Shown: positions 1-8,762 of the stretch, piece after piece | Layout of the letters: each line of letters starts with the position of its first letter | Position numbering within the stretch: the first letter of the stretch is position 1 | DNA from: HKCCE3408 sp039183205 | Lineage (GTDB): Bacteria > Pseudomonadota > Alphaproteobacteria > Rhodobacterales > Rhodobacteraceae | NCBI GenBank assembly: GCA_039183205.1 | Contig: JBCDBR010000013.1 | Coordinates: 1 to 64,000, forward strand | Length of the DNA: 64,000 nucleotides | Direction: 5' to 3' | Made by a program: the position numbers and the translations under genes | The notes under the pieces: model-generated | Databases searched by the model: none | Seen by the model: the letters and a program-made list of their open reading frames with translations, nothing else | Told to the model about the DNA's origin: nothing

Positions 1-921
1 GACGCGGCTTTGGCCGTCGATCACCAACAGCTTTCGTTTGAGCCGATGGATGCGCGGAAACTGCTTGGCAGCAAAGGATTGCCCACGATCGGGGGCGCGG
101 TTGCCGCGAACATCTCTGGGCCGCGGCGTATCCAAGCGGGGGCATGCCGCGATAGTGTGTTGGGCGTCCGATTTGTCGATGGAACCGGCGCAGTTGTGAA
201 AAACGGTGGCCGCGTGATGAAAAACGTCACCGGCTATGACCTGGTGAAGCTGATGGCCGGTAGCTACGGCACCCTGGGCGTGCTGACCGAAGTTGCCATC
301 AAGGTTTTGCCGGCAACTGCGTCGCGGGCTTCTATCGAAATCGCAGGTCTCAGCGATCACGACGCGGTCCGAGCAATGGCAAAAGCCGTCGGATCACCCT
401 TTGATTTAACCGGCGCCGCCCATCTGCCGCACGGCGCAAATGGCGTGCCGACGACAGTGTTGCGGATTGAAGGGCTTGATGCATCCGTTAGCTACAGGGC
501 CGAAAAGCTTGTGGAATTGGCGCAAGGATTTGGCGATACGACGTTGGAACGTGATCCCGAAAAAGTCGCCGATACGTGGCGCGCCATTCGCGACGTAGAG
601 CCATTTTCGGAGATACTGGGGGATGTTTGGCGCCTATCTGTTCGACCGTCGCAAGCGCCGGACATTGCCGCCCGCGCGGCCGGCCAAGTGATCTATGATT
701 GGGCCGGTGGGCTCATCTGGGTGCTCGTTCCAGAAGGCACCGATTTGCGGGCGCGTCTGGGTCAATTTGGCGGTTATGCAACGCTTGTCCGCGCAAGCCC
801 TGAAACGAAATCTAACCTTGGCGTGTTTCACCCCGAACCCGGCCCACTTGCTGCGATCGCGACGGGGCTGCGCGACAAATTCGACCCCAATCATATTCTC
901 AATCCGGGGCTGATGGGATGA
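1..921 (+). CDS. glcE: Glycolate oxidase FAD-binding subunit GlcE (5' partial)
   Basis: GlcE is the second FAD-binding subunit of membrane-associated glycolate oxidase (GlcDEF), which oxidises glycolate to glyoxylate. The frame is open from base 1, so the true start lies left of the window; an in-frame TTG at position 10 is not a credible start. The PCMH-type FAD-binding signature is visible (GGAVAANISGPRR, then GGRVMKNVTGYDL), and the C-terminus FDPNHILNPG is the typical end of the FAD-oxidase C family. About 40-60 N-terminal residues are probably missing compared with full-length homologues. The stop overlaps the next start by 4 bp (ATGA), so translation is probably coupled. The downstream glcF confirms the assignment; glcD is expected just upstream. 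Confidence 0.92.
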   Translation, partial: DAALAVDHQQLSFEPMDARKLLGSKGLPTIGGAVAANISGPRRIQAGACRDSVLGVRFVDGTGAVVKNGGRVMKNVTGYDLVKLMAGSYGTLGVLTEVAIKVLPATASRASIEIAGLSDHDAVRAMAKAVGSPFDLTGAAHLPHGANGVPTTVLRIEGLDASVSYRAEKLVELAQGFGDTTLERDPEKVADTWRAIRDVEPFSEILGDVWRLSVRPSQAPDIAARAAGQVIYDWAGGLIWVLVPEGTDLRARLGQFGGYATLVRASPETKSNLGVFHPEPGPLAAIATGLRDKFDPNHILNPGLMG

Positions 922-1301
922 TCTGGATGCTTCTTGTGTTGGGTGCGCTGCCAGGGGCGGTCGGATACGGGCTCTACCCGCGTTTGTTGTCGCGGGGTGT
1001 GGCTTGGCTCATCGCCTTCGGCGCTCTGGCCTTACTTGCGGTCTTTTTGGCCGGGACATCTTCGTTTTGGTGGCTTGCAGACCGGGCAGGCGCCGGGTTT
1101 GCAACGTCTCAAATACTGGTGGCGGCGGGCATTGGTACGCTGGCTGGCGTCCTTTTAATGTCGACCTTCGTCGGCGTTTTCGGAGGCGCGGACCCGATCA
1201 CACCGCGTCCGCTGCACCGCGTCGTTGCGACGGCGATCACGGCGGTGGCGTCAATTTTGCTCTGCCAGGCGCTTATCTCGTTTCAATCGGGGCTAAGCTG
1301 A
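918..1301 (+). CDS. Small hydrophobic membrane protein between glcE and glcF
   Basis: A 127-residue hydrophobic protein with about four predicted membrane segments (roughly residues 1-20, 30-48, 62-85 and 100-120). It has no motif I recognise. Its ATG overlaps the glcE stop (ATGA) and its TGA shares one base with the glcF ATG (TGATG), so all three are probably translated from one mRNA in a coupled way. GlcE and GlcF carry no obvious membrane anchor, so a role in attaching the glycolate oxidase complex to the membrane or passing electrons to quinone is conceivable. That role is inference from position only. Alternative: an unrelated membrane protein trapped in the operon. Confidence 0.75.
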   Translation: MIWMLLVLGALPGAVGYGLYPRLLSRGVAWLIAFGALALLAVFLAGTSSFWWLADRAGAGFATSQILVAAGIGTLAGVLLMSTFVGVFGGADPITPRPLHRVVATAITAVASILLCQALISFQSGLS

Positions 1302-2596
1302 TGCAAACGAACTTTACCGAGGCCCAATTGGCCGACCCTGGCATTGCGCGCGCAAATGAAATTTTGCGCGCCTGCGTGCATTGCGGGTTTTGCACGGCGA
1401 CCTGTCCAACCTTTGCGGTGCTGGGGGACGAGCTTGATAGCCCGCGCGGTCGCATTTACTTGATCAAGGATATGCTGGAAAACGACCGTCCGGCGGATGC
1501 AAAAACGGTCAAGCATATTGACCGATGCTTGTCTTGCTTGGCCTGCATGACAACCTGCCCGTCGGGCGTGCACTACATGCACTTGGTCGACCACGCACGC
1601 GAACATATTGAAAAGACCTATAAACGGCCGTTCACGGACCGCGCTCTGCGTTGGATTTTGGCCCGAATATTGCCCTATCCGATGCGGTTTCGTCTGGCCT
1701 TGCTCGGCGCAAAGATCGCGCGGCCATTCCGCCGTTTCGTGCCGGATGCAAGGTTGCGGGCGATGTTGGATATGGCGCCGAAGACGATCCCGCCCGTGAG
1801 CCGCAATGACGATCCACAGGTTTTTTCGGCCAATGGGCCGCGCAAAATGCGTGTTGCGCTCATGACGGGATGTGCACAAAAGGCGCTGAATACCGATATC
1901 AACGATGCCACCATACGGCTGCTGCGGCGCCTGGGGTGTGATGTCGTGATTGCCGAAGGCGCGGGCTGTTGCGGCGCGCTGACCCATCATATGGGCAAAA
2001 CCGAAGAGAGCCACAAAACAGCGGCCAAAAACATTCGCGCTTGGACCAAAGAGATGGCGGGCGACGGGCTTGATGCAATCGTCATCAACACATCCGGATG
2101 TGGCACGACCGTGAAGGATTACGGGCATATGTTTCGGCTGACCGATTTGGCGGACGCGGCCGCCGCTGTCGCCAACATCGCCGTGGATGTCTCGGAGCTT
2201 TTGGTCAAGCTCGAACTTCCGGACACAGCGCCCAAAGACCTTCGGGTTGCCTATCATGCGGCGTGTTCGTTGCAGCATGGTCAAAAGGTAACCTCGGCGC
2301 CCAAAGATCTGTTGCGGAAGGCCGGGTTTGAAGTGGTGGAGCCGGTGGACAGTCACCTCTGCTGCGGTTCGGCGGGGACTTACAATTTGATGCAGCCAGA
2401 GATCTCCGGAAAGCTGAAGGCAAAGAAGATCCGGACGCTTGAGGCGCGATCACCTGATGTCATCGCCGCGGGTAATATCGGGTGCATGATGCAAATCGGT
2501 GGCGGCACGAATGTGCCCGTTGTTCACAGTGTTGAGCTGTTGGATTGGGCATCGGGTGGTCCACAGCCGCGCGCACTCCGCCCGAGCAGGTCCTAG
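1301..2596 (+). CDS. glcF: Glycolate oxidase iron-sulfur subunit GlcF
   Basis: GlcF is the iron-sulfur subunit that takes electrons from the GlcD/GlcE flavins of glycolate oxidase. The 431-residue protein has two 4Fe-4S clusters: Cys25, 28, 31 and 35 (CVHCGFCTATCP), and Cys76, 79, 82 and 86 (CLSCLACMTTCP). It then has two CCG domains (GAGCCGALTHH and SHLCCGSAGTY) typical of the heterodisulfide-reductase/GlcF/LldE superfamily. The frame is open further upstream, but ATG 1301 is chosen because family members start about 25 residues before the first cluster and because it abuts the stop of the preceding gene. Length matches GlcF (about 400-440 residues). Confidence 0.95.
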   Translation: MQTNFTEAQLADPGIARANEILRACVHCGFCTATCPTFAVLGDELDSPRGRIYLIKDMLENDRPADAKTVKHIDRCLSCLACMTTCPSGVHYMHLVDHAREHIEKTYKRPFTDRALRWILARILPYPMRFRLALLGAKIARPFRRFVPDARLRAMLDMAPKTIPPVSRNDDPQVFSANGPRKMRVALMTGCAQKALNTDINDATIRLLRRLGCDVVIAEGAGCCGALTHHMGKTEESHKTAAKNIRAWTKEMAGDGLDAIVINTSGCGTTVKDYGHMFRLTDLADAAAAVANIAVDVSELLVKLELPDTAPKDLRVAYHAACSLQHGQKVTSAPKDLLRKAGFEVVEPVDSHLCCGSAGTYNLMQPEISGKLKAKKIRTLEARSPDVIAAGNIGCMMQIGGGTNVPVVHSVELLDWASGGPQPRALRPSRS

Positions 2597-2666
2597 TTTC
2601 TGCCGCACTTTCGCCGCACGCGTTGCCTAACCCAAAAGCACTGCCGCTTTGGGGAAGGTTTGTCCG

Positions 2667-3506
2667 ATGTTGCGACATCTTGGGGTCATCGCGTTTTGTC
2701 TGTTTCCGACGATTGGAACGGCCCAAGGCCTGCCAACGATTGAACCGCCCGAAGGCGAACTGCGTGCCCTTGCAACCACCGATCAAATCCGTCCATTCGC
2801 TGCGGTTGGTCGGCTCGACACCGGCACGGGCTTTTGCACCGCGACGCTGATCACGTCGGAACTGGTCTTAACGGCCGCGCATTGCCTTTTTGATGGAAGC
2901 CACGATGCGCGCCGGCCCGACAGTTCTTTGATCTTCAATGCGGGCCTGCGAAACGGTCGGGTTTCGGCACAGCGTGGCGTCCGCGCGAGCTTTGTTCATC
3001 CCGGCTATCTATATGGCGCGCCAGACCATCTTGAACGAGTGAGGACCGACCTGGCGGTCTTGCGTCTAGATCGTCCAATCACCGACGCATCTGTCACGCC
3101 CCTGCCAGCGCATGGGCGTGCGGGGCGCGGCGATGAAGTGCAGGTTGTTTCCTACGGCGAAGAGCGGGAAAACGTCGCCTCGCTCGAAGAAGGCTGCGAA
3201 GTTCTTGCCGCGGATGAAGGTGTGTTCGTTTTGTCGTGTTCTGTCGTTCATGGCTCATCCGGAGCGCCGGTCATGGTGCGCAGCGGAAACGGCTACCAGG
3301 TCGTGTCGGTTGTCTCCGCGGCGGCGCATTGGCGAGACGATCCGGTCGCGCTTTCGGCGGAATTGGAAGGCTCGATCTCGCATCTTCTGTCAATGGCGGG
3401 CGCCAGAGAGCCGGGCTTTGCCTCCGCCGGGCTGCCCCAAGTGCGCAACCTGGGCGCGCAATCGGACGGACGCAGCACGTCAGGTGCGCGCTTTATTCAG
3501 CCCTAA
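2667..3506 (+). CDS. Secreted trypsin-like serine protease (S1 family)
   Basis: Exported endopeptidase of the chymotrypsin/trypsin fold, 279 residues. A signal peptide is clear (hydrophobic stretch at residues 4-19, cleavage probably after TAQ or a little later). The catalytic triad is intact: His72 in LTAAHC, Asp128 in RTDLAVLRLD, and Ser198 in HGSSGAP. Two cysteine pairs are plausible (Cys57-Cys73 around the active-site His, and Cys177-Cys191). The start at 2667 is preferred over an in-frame upstream codon because it gives a proper signal peptide. It stands alone between glcF and hsp20, with no chaperone or inhibitor gene beside it. The substrate is unknown; V8-like or glutamyl-endopeptidase-like proteases are the closest family concept. 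Confidence 0.85.
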   Translation: MLRHLGVIAFCLFPTIGTAQGLPTIEPPEGELRALATTDQIRPFAAVGRLDTGTGFCTATLITSELVLTAAHCLFDGSHDARRPDSSLIFNAGLRNGRVSAQRGVRASFVHPGYLYGAPDHLERVRTDLAVLRLDRPITDASVTPLPAHGRAGRGDEVQVVSYGEERENVASLEEGCEVLAADEGVFVLSCSVVHGSSGAPVMVRSGNGYQVVSVVSAAAHWRDDPVALSAELEGSISHLLSMAGAREPGFASAGLPQVRNLGAQSDGRSTSGARFIQP

Positions 3507-3515
3507 CGCTGAGGT

Positions 3516-3543
3516 CTTGAACCAGGCTCTTCGCCTCCCATAT
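3516..3543 (+). promoter_or_regulatory. RpoH-type heat-shock promoter for hsp20
   Basis: CTTGAA at 3516-3521 is followed, after 15 bases, by CCCATAT at 3537-3543. This fits the sigma-32 consensus (CTTGAA, 11-16 bases, CCCATNT) and lies about 90 bases upstream of the small heat-shock protein gene. Predicted transcription start is near 3550, giving an 80-90 base 5' UTR. Confidence 0.7.
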
Positions 3544-3611
3544 CGAGGATGTCGGCGCCAAAACGGGCCGGCATGAAACCCCGCGGGGCCCGAAAGGGAC
3601 CGCAACACCGG

Positions 3612-3630
3612 TATCGCTCAATGGAGGATA
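3612..3630 (+). promoter_or_regulatory. ROSE-like RNA thermometer hairpin covering the hsp20 ribosome binding site
   Basis: TATC (3612-3615), G (3616), CTC (3617-3619), loop AATG, GAG (3624-3626), GATA (3627-3630) fold into a 7-bp hairpin with one bulged G. The hairpin buries the Shine-Dalgarno GGAGG (3623-3627), 7 bases before the ATG. The 5' arm contains TCGCT, which fits the U(U/C)GCU signature of rhizobial ROSE elements, where the bulged G faces the Shine-Dalgarno. Further GC-rich hairpin potential lies at about 3570-3611. Function is inferred from this architecture. Confidence 0.55.
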
Positions 3631-3634
3631 ACCC

Positions 3635-4084
3635 ATGCGTACATTTGATCTTGCCCCCCTTTACCGTGCCACGGTCGGATTTGACCGGATGGCAGATTTG
3701 TTTGACCGGGTGATGACCCAGGATGTGGGCACCAGCACCTACCCCCCCTACAACATCGAAAAAACAGGTGATGATGCGTATCGCATCTCGATCGCTGTTG
3801 CTGGGTTTGGCGAAGCTGACCTCAAGGTCGAGCAGCGCGAAGCTGAGCTTGTCGTCTCGGCCCGACGCGAAAAAGACGCCAATGACCGCACCTATTTGCA
3901 TCGTGGCATCGCAACGCGCGCTTTTGAGAAGCGTTTCCAACTGGCCGACCACGTGCGTGTGTCTGGCGCGAGCCATGAAAACGGCATGCTTCATATCGAC
4001 TTGGCCCGCGAAGTTCCCGAAGCGCTGAAACCGCGCCGCATCGCGATTTCAGCCGCATCTCAGCCGACAGCCATCGAAGGCTAG
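3635..4084 (+). CDS. Small heat-shock protein, Hsp20/IbpA type
   Basis: ATP-independent holdase that binds unfolding proteins and keeps them refoldable. The 149-residue protein has a short N-terminal arm (residues 1-35, with DRMADLFDRVMTQ), an alpha-crystallin domain (about 38-128, beginning YNIEKTGDDAYRI and carrying the FEKRFQLADHV strand) and a short basic tail. The length and the pattern of the alpha-crystallin core fit proteobacterial IbpA. The Shine-Dalgarno GGAGG lies 7 bases before the ATG inside a predicted thermometer hairpin, and a sigma-32 promoter lies upstream. Expression is therefore probably induced by heat both at transcription and at translation. It appears monocistronic and converges on the MFS gene. 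Confidence 0.92.
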   Translation: MRTFDLAPLYRATVGFDRMADLFDRVMTQDVGTSTYPPYNIEKTGDDAYRISIAVAGFGEADLKVEQREAELVVSARREKDANDRTYLHRGIATRAFEKRFQLADHVRVSGASHENGMLHIDLAREVPEALKPRRIAISAASQPTAIEG

Positions 4085-4117
4085 CCTTCGGTCGCTAAAA
4101 CCCGCCGCGGTTCCAGG

Positions 4118-5260
4118 TTATTGGGGCCGCGGTTCCGTCGCGAACAGCAGTGCCGCACCTATCAGTGCCGCTGCACAAATGCACCACAGCATCAGTGGGT
4201 AGCCGCCGATTGCGACCAAACCCGCGCCAATCACGGGGGCGCAAGCGGCAACCACCAAGGCGGGGCCGGCGAGACCGCCCGCGACGACACCAATCCCCAC
4301 CCCTCCATACCTCTCGCGCGCCAAGACAGGGCGAAATATGCCGACAAGTCCGTTGCCGACGCCGTAGATTAGGACGGCAAGAAAGACGAGCGAGGGCAAC
4401 CAACCGACAAGCACGAAAAGAGCCGCCGAAGCCGCCAAGGACAGCATCGCGACCAACACGATGGTACCGGCCATTGCGCGCGGTGCCGCCAGCGTCACCA
4501 AGATACGGCCGGCGACTTGCGCAGGTCCGATCATCGCGGCGGCGAATACCGCGACCCCGGTCGGCACGCCGCGATCGGCCATCAGCGGGAAAAGATGCGA
4601 CGTTATCGCCCCGGGGACCAACGCCACCAGCGCAAAGGCCAACGCCAAGACCGGGAAATGCGGAAGGCTCAGGAGGCTACGCCAATCCCTCCGGCTGCGC
4701 GCCTGAGGTTCCGGCGACATGCTTTCCGCCTCTAGCCAGGACGCACCAAGCGCGAGCATTGGAACGGCCAATAAAAGCGCTATTCCCGCCATCACCAGCG
4801 CGGCAATGCGCCACCCGGCCGCCTCGGTCACAAGGTGCACGATTGGGTAGCTCACCGTACTTGCAAAGCCGGCGGCAATGGCGATGGCGGTGATGCCCGC
4901 GCGCGCCGTTTCGCCCCTAGCCCGCAGGACAAGCGCAAAGGCGGGCTCATAAAGCGTTGCCGCCATTGTCAGACCAATCGCGGCCCAAAGGATGAGGAAA
5001 CTGACATAATCGTCCACCAAGATCAAAAGCACCATCAGAATGGCGCCCAAAGTGCCGCCCGCCGGCAAAAGCCAAGGGCCCCAGCCACGATCGATCGCGC
5101 GCCCGGCCAGGGGTGTTGTAATGCCCCAAACAAGGGCCGCGACGCTAAAGGCCAACATGATGGCCGTATCGGACCAGGCAAAATCGCGTTGCCATGCCGG
5201 AACCAAGCCAACAAAGGTGTAAAACAGCGCCGCCCAGATTAAGGTTTGGCCGCCCATCAT
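4118..5260 (-). CDS. MFS transporter
   Basis: Major facilitator superfamily permease of about 380 residues with roughly twelve hydrophobic segments. It is compact, without large domains beyond the central cytoplasmic loop (after about residue 190, rich in charged residues). The loop motif between helices 2 and 3 (TTPLAGRAIDRGWGP) is a variant of the MFS motif A. Substrate cannot be predicted. The start is uncertain: ATG 5260 is used, but TTG 5287, which overlaps the stop of the upstream gene, is also possible. The gene closely follows the glycosyltransferase-like gene on the same strand, so the two are probably co-transcribed. No terminator is obvious in the 33 bases separating it from hsp20. 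Confidence 0.8.
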   Translation of the reverse strand: MMGGQTLIWAALFYTFVGLVPAWQRDFAWSDTAIMLAFSVAALVWGITTPLAGRAIDRGWGPWLLPAGGTLGAILMVLLILVDDYVSFLILWAAIGLTMAATLYEPAFALVLRARGETARAGITAIAIAAGFASTVSYPIVHLVTEAAGWRIAALVMAGIALLLAVPMLALGASWLEAESMSPEPQARSRRDWRSLLSLPHFPVLALAFALVALVPGAITSHLFPLMADRGVPTGVAVFAAAMIGPAQVAGRILVTLAAPRAMAGTIVLVAMLSLAASAALFVLVGWLPSLVFLAVLIYGVGNGLVGIFRPVLARERYGGVGIGVVAGGLAGPALVVAACAPVIGAGLVAIGGYPLMLWCICAAALIGAALLFATEPRPQ

Positions 5261-5283
5261 CGCCAAGATTGCCCGGTCAGGGA

Positions 5284-6159
5284 TCAAAACCACTGGCCGG
5301 GCTCCATGAGCCCCAGGTCCAAGAGTTGCTGCGAGGACCACTCGAACCTCTCCGACCGGTGCCAGAGAAACGTGTCGATGTCGTAGCGTGAGCCCGGGTT
5401 GGTGCGCAGCGCCTTTGCCACACGGAACGAACATATCGCCGCCGTCATGGAGTTGTGCCAGGGGCAGGCATAGGTGTTCAGCTCTTCGTTGGACAGCGTA
5501 TGATCCGGGTGAAGTCGCAGGCCTGGTTCGGACCGAAACAGGCCCACGCGGTCGATTTTTCGCTTGTCTTCCGCGACGTGGTCCTCAAACCGCCACCGCA
5601 ATCCGCCGAAGAAATTCAGCTGACGCTCCAGGACGTCGCCGTCTTCGTTCCGGCGCGTTTCTGCGTAGTATCCGGCGCGATCTAAATAAGCCGTTTCGAG
5701 CGAGACCGCATCGGGATGGGTCGACAGATCGCCCGCATATAGGTCGATAACATAGGTCAAAATGGAATACCGGCGTTCTTCTTCGGCGAAGATTGTGGCT
5801 TCGGTGACGGACCGGCTTTCCGAGAATGGAAAAAACAGAAACTCGCCATTAAAACAGTAGTGAAGCCAGGTATTTGGCGCGATATCAATGAGCGCATTGA
5901 CCGCGCGGGTCGCAGTTCCGGGTTGTCGGGTTGGATGATGCACCAATGTGACCCAATCGCCTAATTCGGCCTTTGCCGCGGCTGCTGCGTCAAGGTTTTC
6001 CGGCGCAAGAATAATGAGCTTGCGAAAGCCGGCCGCGAGAAGATGCGCAACCGTTGTCGAGATCTCAGCGGCGTCTTCTGCGATAATCAACGCCAGCGGG
6101 CCCTTGCCCAGACTGCCGCGCGGCAGACGGCTGAACGCGTCGAGAGACTTAAGGATCAT
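5284..6159 (-). CDS. Glycosyltransferase-like protein of unknown function
   Basis: A soluble 291-residue protein with no signal peptide. The N-terminal half reads like a Rossmann or GT-A type alpha/beta fold (LALIIAEDAAEISTT, then RKLIILAPENLD, then WVTLVHHPT). The middle contains an aromatic stretch WLHYCFNGEFLFFPF followed by many acidic and aromatic residues. I associate this arrangement with proteins annotated as family 2 glycosyltransferases in Rhodobacterales, but no definite DxD catalytic motif can be assigned. The gene lies upstream of an MFS permease on the same strand, with the possible permease start overlapping its stop. Function is unproven; it could be an orphan transferase or a non-catalytic relative. 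Confidence 0.6.
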   Translation of the reverse strand: MILKSLDAFSRLPRGSLGKGPLALIIAEDAAEISTTVAHLLAAGFRKLIILAPENLDAAAAAKAELGDWVTLVHHPTRQPGTATRAVNALIDIAPNTWLHYCFNGEFLFFPFSESRSVTEATIFAEEERRYSILTYVIDLYAGDLSTHPDAVSLETAYLDRAGYYAETRRNEDGDVLERQLNFFGGLRWRFEDHVAEDKRKIDRVGLFRSEPGLRLHPDHTLSNEELNTYACPWHNSMTAAICSFRVAKALRTNPGSRYDIDTFLWHRSERFEWSSQQLLDLGLMEPGQWF

Positions 6160-6288
6160 GCGCTTTGCTGCCTGTTGTATTGGCTGCTAATCTGCATCTG
6201 ACGTTTTCGAATTGCAATTCCGGCTTGGCGTTGAACAGGTGCTGATTATGCGCTACGCCGCCCCGGTTCGACCGCAAGAGGCCCGGCA

Positions 6289-7620
6289 ATGTCTGCGACC
6301 AAAAAGCTCTACGTCAAAACCTATGGCTGCCAGATGAATGTTTATGACAGCGAGCGCATGGCAGAGGCGCTTGGCGCGGAGGGGTATGAACAAACCCAGG
6401 ATATCGCCGAGGCCGATATGGTTTTGTTGAACACGTGCCATATCCGGGAAAAGGCCGCGGAAAAGGTGTATTCTGAATTGGGTCGGCTCAAGCCCTTGCG
6501 AGAGAGCAAGCCGGACCTAAAGATCGGTGTGGCCGGCTGCGTGGCCCAAGCCGAAGGCGAAGAGATTTTTCGCCGCCAACCGATGGTCGATCTAGTCGTC
6601 GGTCCACAGACCTACCATCGGCTGCCGCGCATGATGGAGGCCCTGGCAAAAGGCAACAGGGCGCTCGACACCGATTTTCCCCAAGAGGATAAATTCGACC
6701 ACCTGCCAAAGCTGCGCAAACCCGCACGCGGGCCGTCGGCGTTTTTGACGGTGCAGGAAGGATGCGACAAATTCTGTTCCTTCTGCGTTGTCCCCTATAC
6801 CCGCGGGGCTGAAGTGAGCCGGCCCGTCGCGCGTCTGATGCGAGAGGCCCAAGACCTGGTCGCGCGCGGTGTCCGGGAAATCACCCTTCTGGGGCAGAAT
6901 GTGAACGCCTATCACGGCCAGTCCGAGGGTGGTGAATGGGGGCTCGCCCGATTGATCCGGGCGATGGCCAAAATCGATGGGCTGGACCGCATTCGTTTTA
7001 CGACGAGCCATCCAAACGATATGGACGATGATCTTATCGCGGCGTTTGCCGACACGCCCGAACTGATGCCGTATCTCCATCTTCCGGTGCAGGCAGGATC
7101 GGATCGGATCCTTAAGGCCATGAACCGCAAGCATACGGCAGACGGTTACCGCCGCCTTATTGAACGGTTGCGGCGGTCCCGGCCTGACCTGGCGCTATCT
7201 GGGGATTTTATTGTTGGCTTCCCCGGCGAGACCGAGGCGGATTTTCAGGCAACGCTCGATCTGGTGCGCGATATTGGATACGCGCAAGCATATTCGTTCA
7301 AGTATTCGGCGCGGCCTGGCACGCCCGCGGCGGAACGGGCCCCGGTTGACCCGGCTGAGGCGGACGAACGACTGCAACGGCTCCAAGCGCTATTGTCGGA
7401 ACAACAACAGGCCAGCCAAGCGGCGATGGTCGGTCGCGAAACAATGGTGTTGTTCGAAAAGCCGGGGCGCGAGACCGGCCAATTGATTGGCAAATCCGAA
7501 TATCTACATTCGGTGCATGCAACGGCGCCAGAGGCGTTGCGTGGCCAAATCGCGCGTGTGCGTATCACGCGATCAGCCGCCAATTCGCTCACCGGCGCAT
7601 TGATCGAAATTGCCGCATAG
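6289..7620 (+). CDS. miaB: tRNA-2-methylthio-N6-dimethylallyladenosine synthase MiaB
   Basis: Radical-SAM methylthiotransferase that converts i6A37 to ms2i6A37 in tRNAs reading UNN codons. The 443-residue protein has the three-domain layout of the family. The N-terminal UPF0004 domain ligates the auxiliary cluster with Cys14, Cys50 and Cys84. The radical SAM core carries the CxxxCxxC motif at Cys159, Cys163 and Cys166 (CDKFCSFC). A C-terminal TRAM domain covers about residues 375-440. The start ATG follows an AGAGG sequence. It opens the miaB-phoH-ybeY-corC-lnt series, an order shared by many proteobacteria. Confidence 0.97.
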   Translation: MSATKKLYVKTYGCQMNVYDSERMAEALGAEGYEQTQDIAEADMVLLNTCHIREKAAEKVYSELGRLKPLRESKPDLKIGVAGCVAQAEGEEIFRRQPMVDLVVGPQTYHRLPRMMEALAKGNRALDTDFPQEDKFDHLPKLRKPARGPSAFLTVQEGCDKFCSFCVVPYTRGAEVSRPVARLMREAQDLVARGVREITLLGQNVNAYHGQSEGGEWGLARLIRAMAKIDGLDRIRFTTSHPNDMDDDLIAAFADTPELMPYLHLPVQAGSDRILKAMNRKHTADGYRRLIERLRRSRPDLALSGDFIVGFPGETEADFQATLDLVRDIGYAQAYSFKYSARPGTPAAERAPVDPAEADERLQRLQALLSEQQQASQAAMVGRETMVLFEKPGRETGQLIGKSEYLHSVHATAPEALRGQIARVRITRSAANSLTGALIEIAA

Positions 7621-7734
7621 GGCGGGCTGGCGCATAGATATGCACTGCTTTCACACATCTGGCACAAAGAGTTGCGTTTGTAGGGCGGAGGCGTCACAGT
7701 CTTTTGCAAGGCCACTTTTGGCAAGGAGATCCCG

Positions 7735-8742
7735 TTGGGCGACATGATCGCGCAAGCTATTGAAACGGACAGTCCAAGCGAATTGACGTTCGAATTTCCA
7801 GACAATCGGATTCTTGCGGTCTTGTGTGGAGAGCACGGCCGGAACCTGGCGCAGATCGAGGCGCTTCTGGCGGTCGAGATCGCGCAAAGAGGCAATCGGA
7901 TGACCGTCTTTGGCGAAGCCCGAGACCGTGCAGCGGCGGTGCTGCAAGAGCTCTATATGCGTGCGGCGGAGGGCAAATCGCTGGAACCCGGTGATATCGA
8001 TGCCGCCGTTCGTATGGGCGTATCCGAACCGGACACGGGCATACGGGATGGCGATCAGATAGAGCTTTTCAAGCCAGACCGGATCGAGATCGGCACCCGC
8101 AAAAAGACCGTTGAGCCACGCACAAAGACGCAGGCCAACTATGTCCGAGGGCTATTTGCCAATGAACTCTGCTTTGGCATCGGACCTGCTGGGACCGGTA
8201 AGACCTACCTGGCGGTGGCGGTTGCTGTGAACCAGATGATAAATGGGCATGTCGATAAGATCATCCTGTCCCGTCCGGCGGTGGAAGCTGGCGAGCGCCT
8301 TGGCTTTTTACCGGGCACCGAAAAAGACAAGATGGACCCGTATATGCGGCCGCTTTACGACGCACTGAACGATTTCTTGCCCGGCAAGCAACTGACAAAG
8401 CTCATGGAAGATAACCGGATCGAAATTGCGCCTCTTGCGTTCATGCGCGGGCGGACCTTGTCCAATGCCTACGTCGTTCTTGATGAGGCGCAAAATGCCA
8501 CGGCGATGCAAATGAAAATGTTCCTGACCCGACTGGGTCAAGGATCCAAAATGGTGATCACGGGCGATAGGTCGCAGGTGGACCTTCCCCGTGGCGTGAC
8601 CTCGGGCCTAATTGAAGCCGAGCGCATTTTGCACGATGTCTCGGGCATCCACTTTAGCTATTTCAAAAGCACCGACGTGGTCCGGCATCCCATGGTTGCC
8701 AAAATCATCGAAGCCTATGATGCCGATGATGCGGCCGGTTGA
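7735..8742 (+). CDS. phoH: PhoH-family ATPase (YbeZ)
   Basis: PhoH-like P-loop NTPase of the YbeZ type, thought to work with the RNase YbeY in RNA processing. The 335-residue protein has a KH-like N-terminal region (about residues 15-80) and the PhoH ATPase domain with Walker A at residues 150-157 (GPAGTGKT) and a Walker B region VVLDEAQN. A TTG start at 7735 is chosen because AAGGAG (7723-7728) lies 6 bases before it; the next ATG (7744) would have a 15-base spacing. ybeY starts 20 bases downstream of the stop, which supports the functional pairing. Confidence 0.93.
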   Translation: MGDMIAQAIETDSPSELTFEFPDNRILAVLCGEHGRNLAQIEALLAVEIAQRGNRMTVFGEARDRAAAVLQELYMRAAEGKSLEPGDIDAAVRMGVSEPDTGIRDGDQIELFKPDRIEIGTRKKTVEPRTKTQANYVRGLFANELCFGIGPAGTGKTYLAVAVAVNQMINGHVDKIILSRPAVEAGERLGFLPGTEKDKMDPYMRPLYDALNDFLPGKQLTKLMEDNRIEIAPLAFMRGRTLSNAYVVLDEAQNATAMQMKMFLTRLGQGSKMVITGDRSQVDLPRGVTSGLIEAERILHDVSGIHFSYFKSTDVVRHPMVAKIIEAYDADDAAG

Positions 8743-8762
8743 ACCCGCGCCGAGCCTTTGTG

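Noticed and set aside
1283..2356. 357-codon minus-strand frame opposite glcF
   Set aside because: It is antisense to the well-supported GlcF, rich in Arg and His as typical of shadow frames, and shows no domain.
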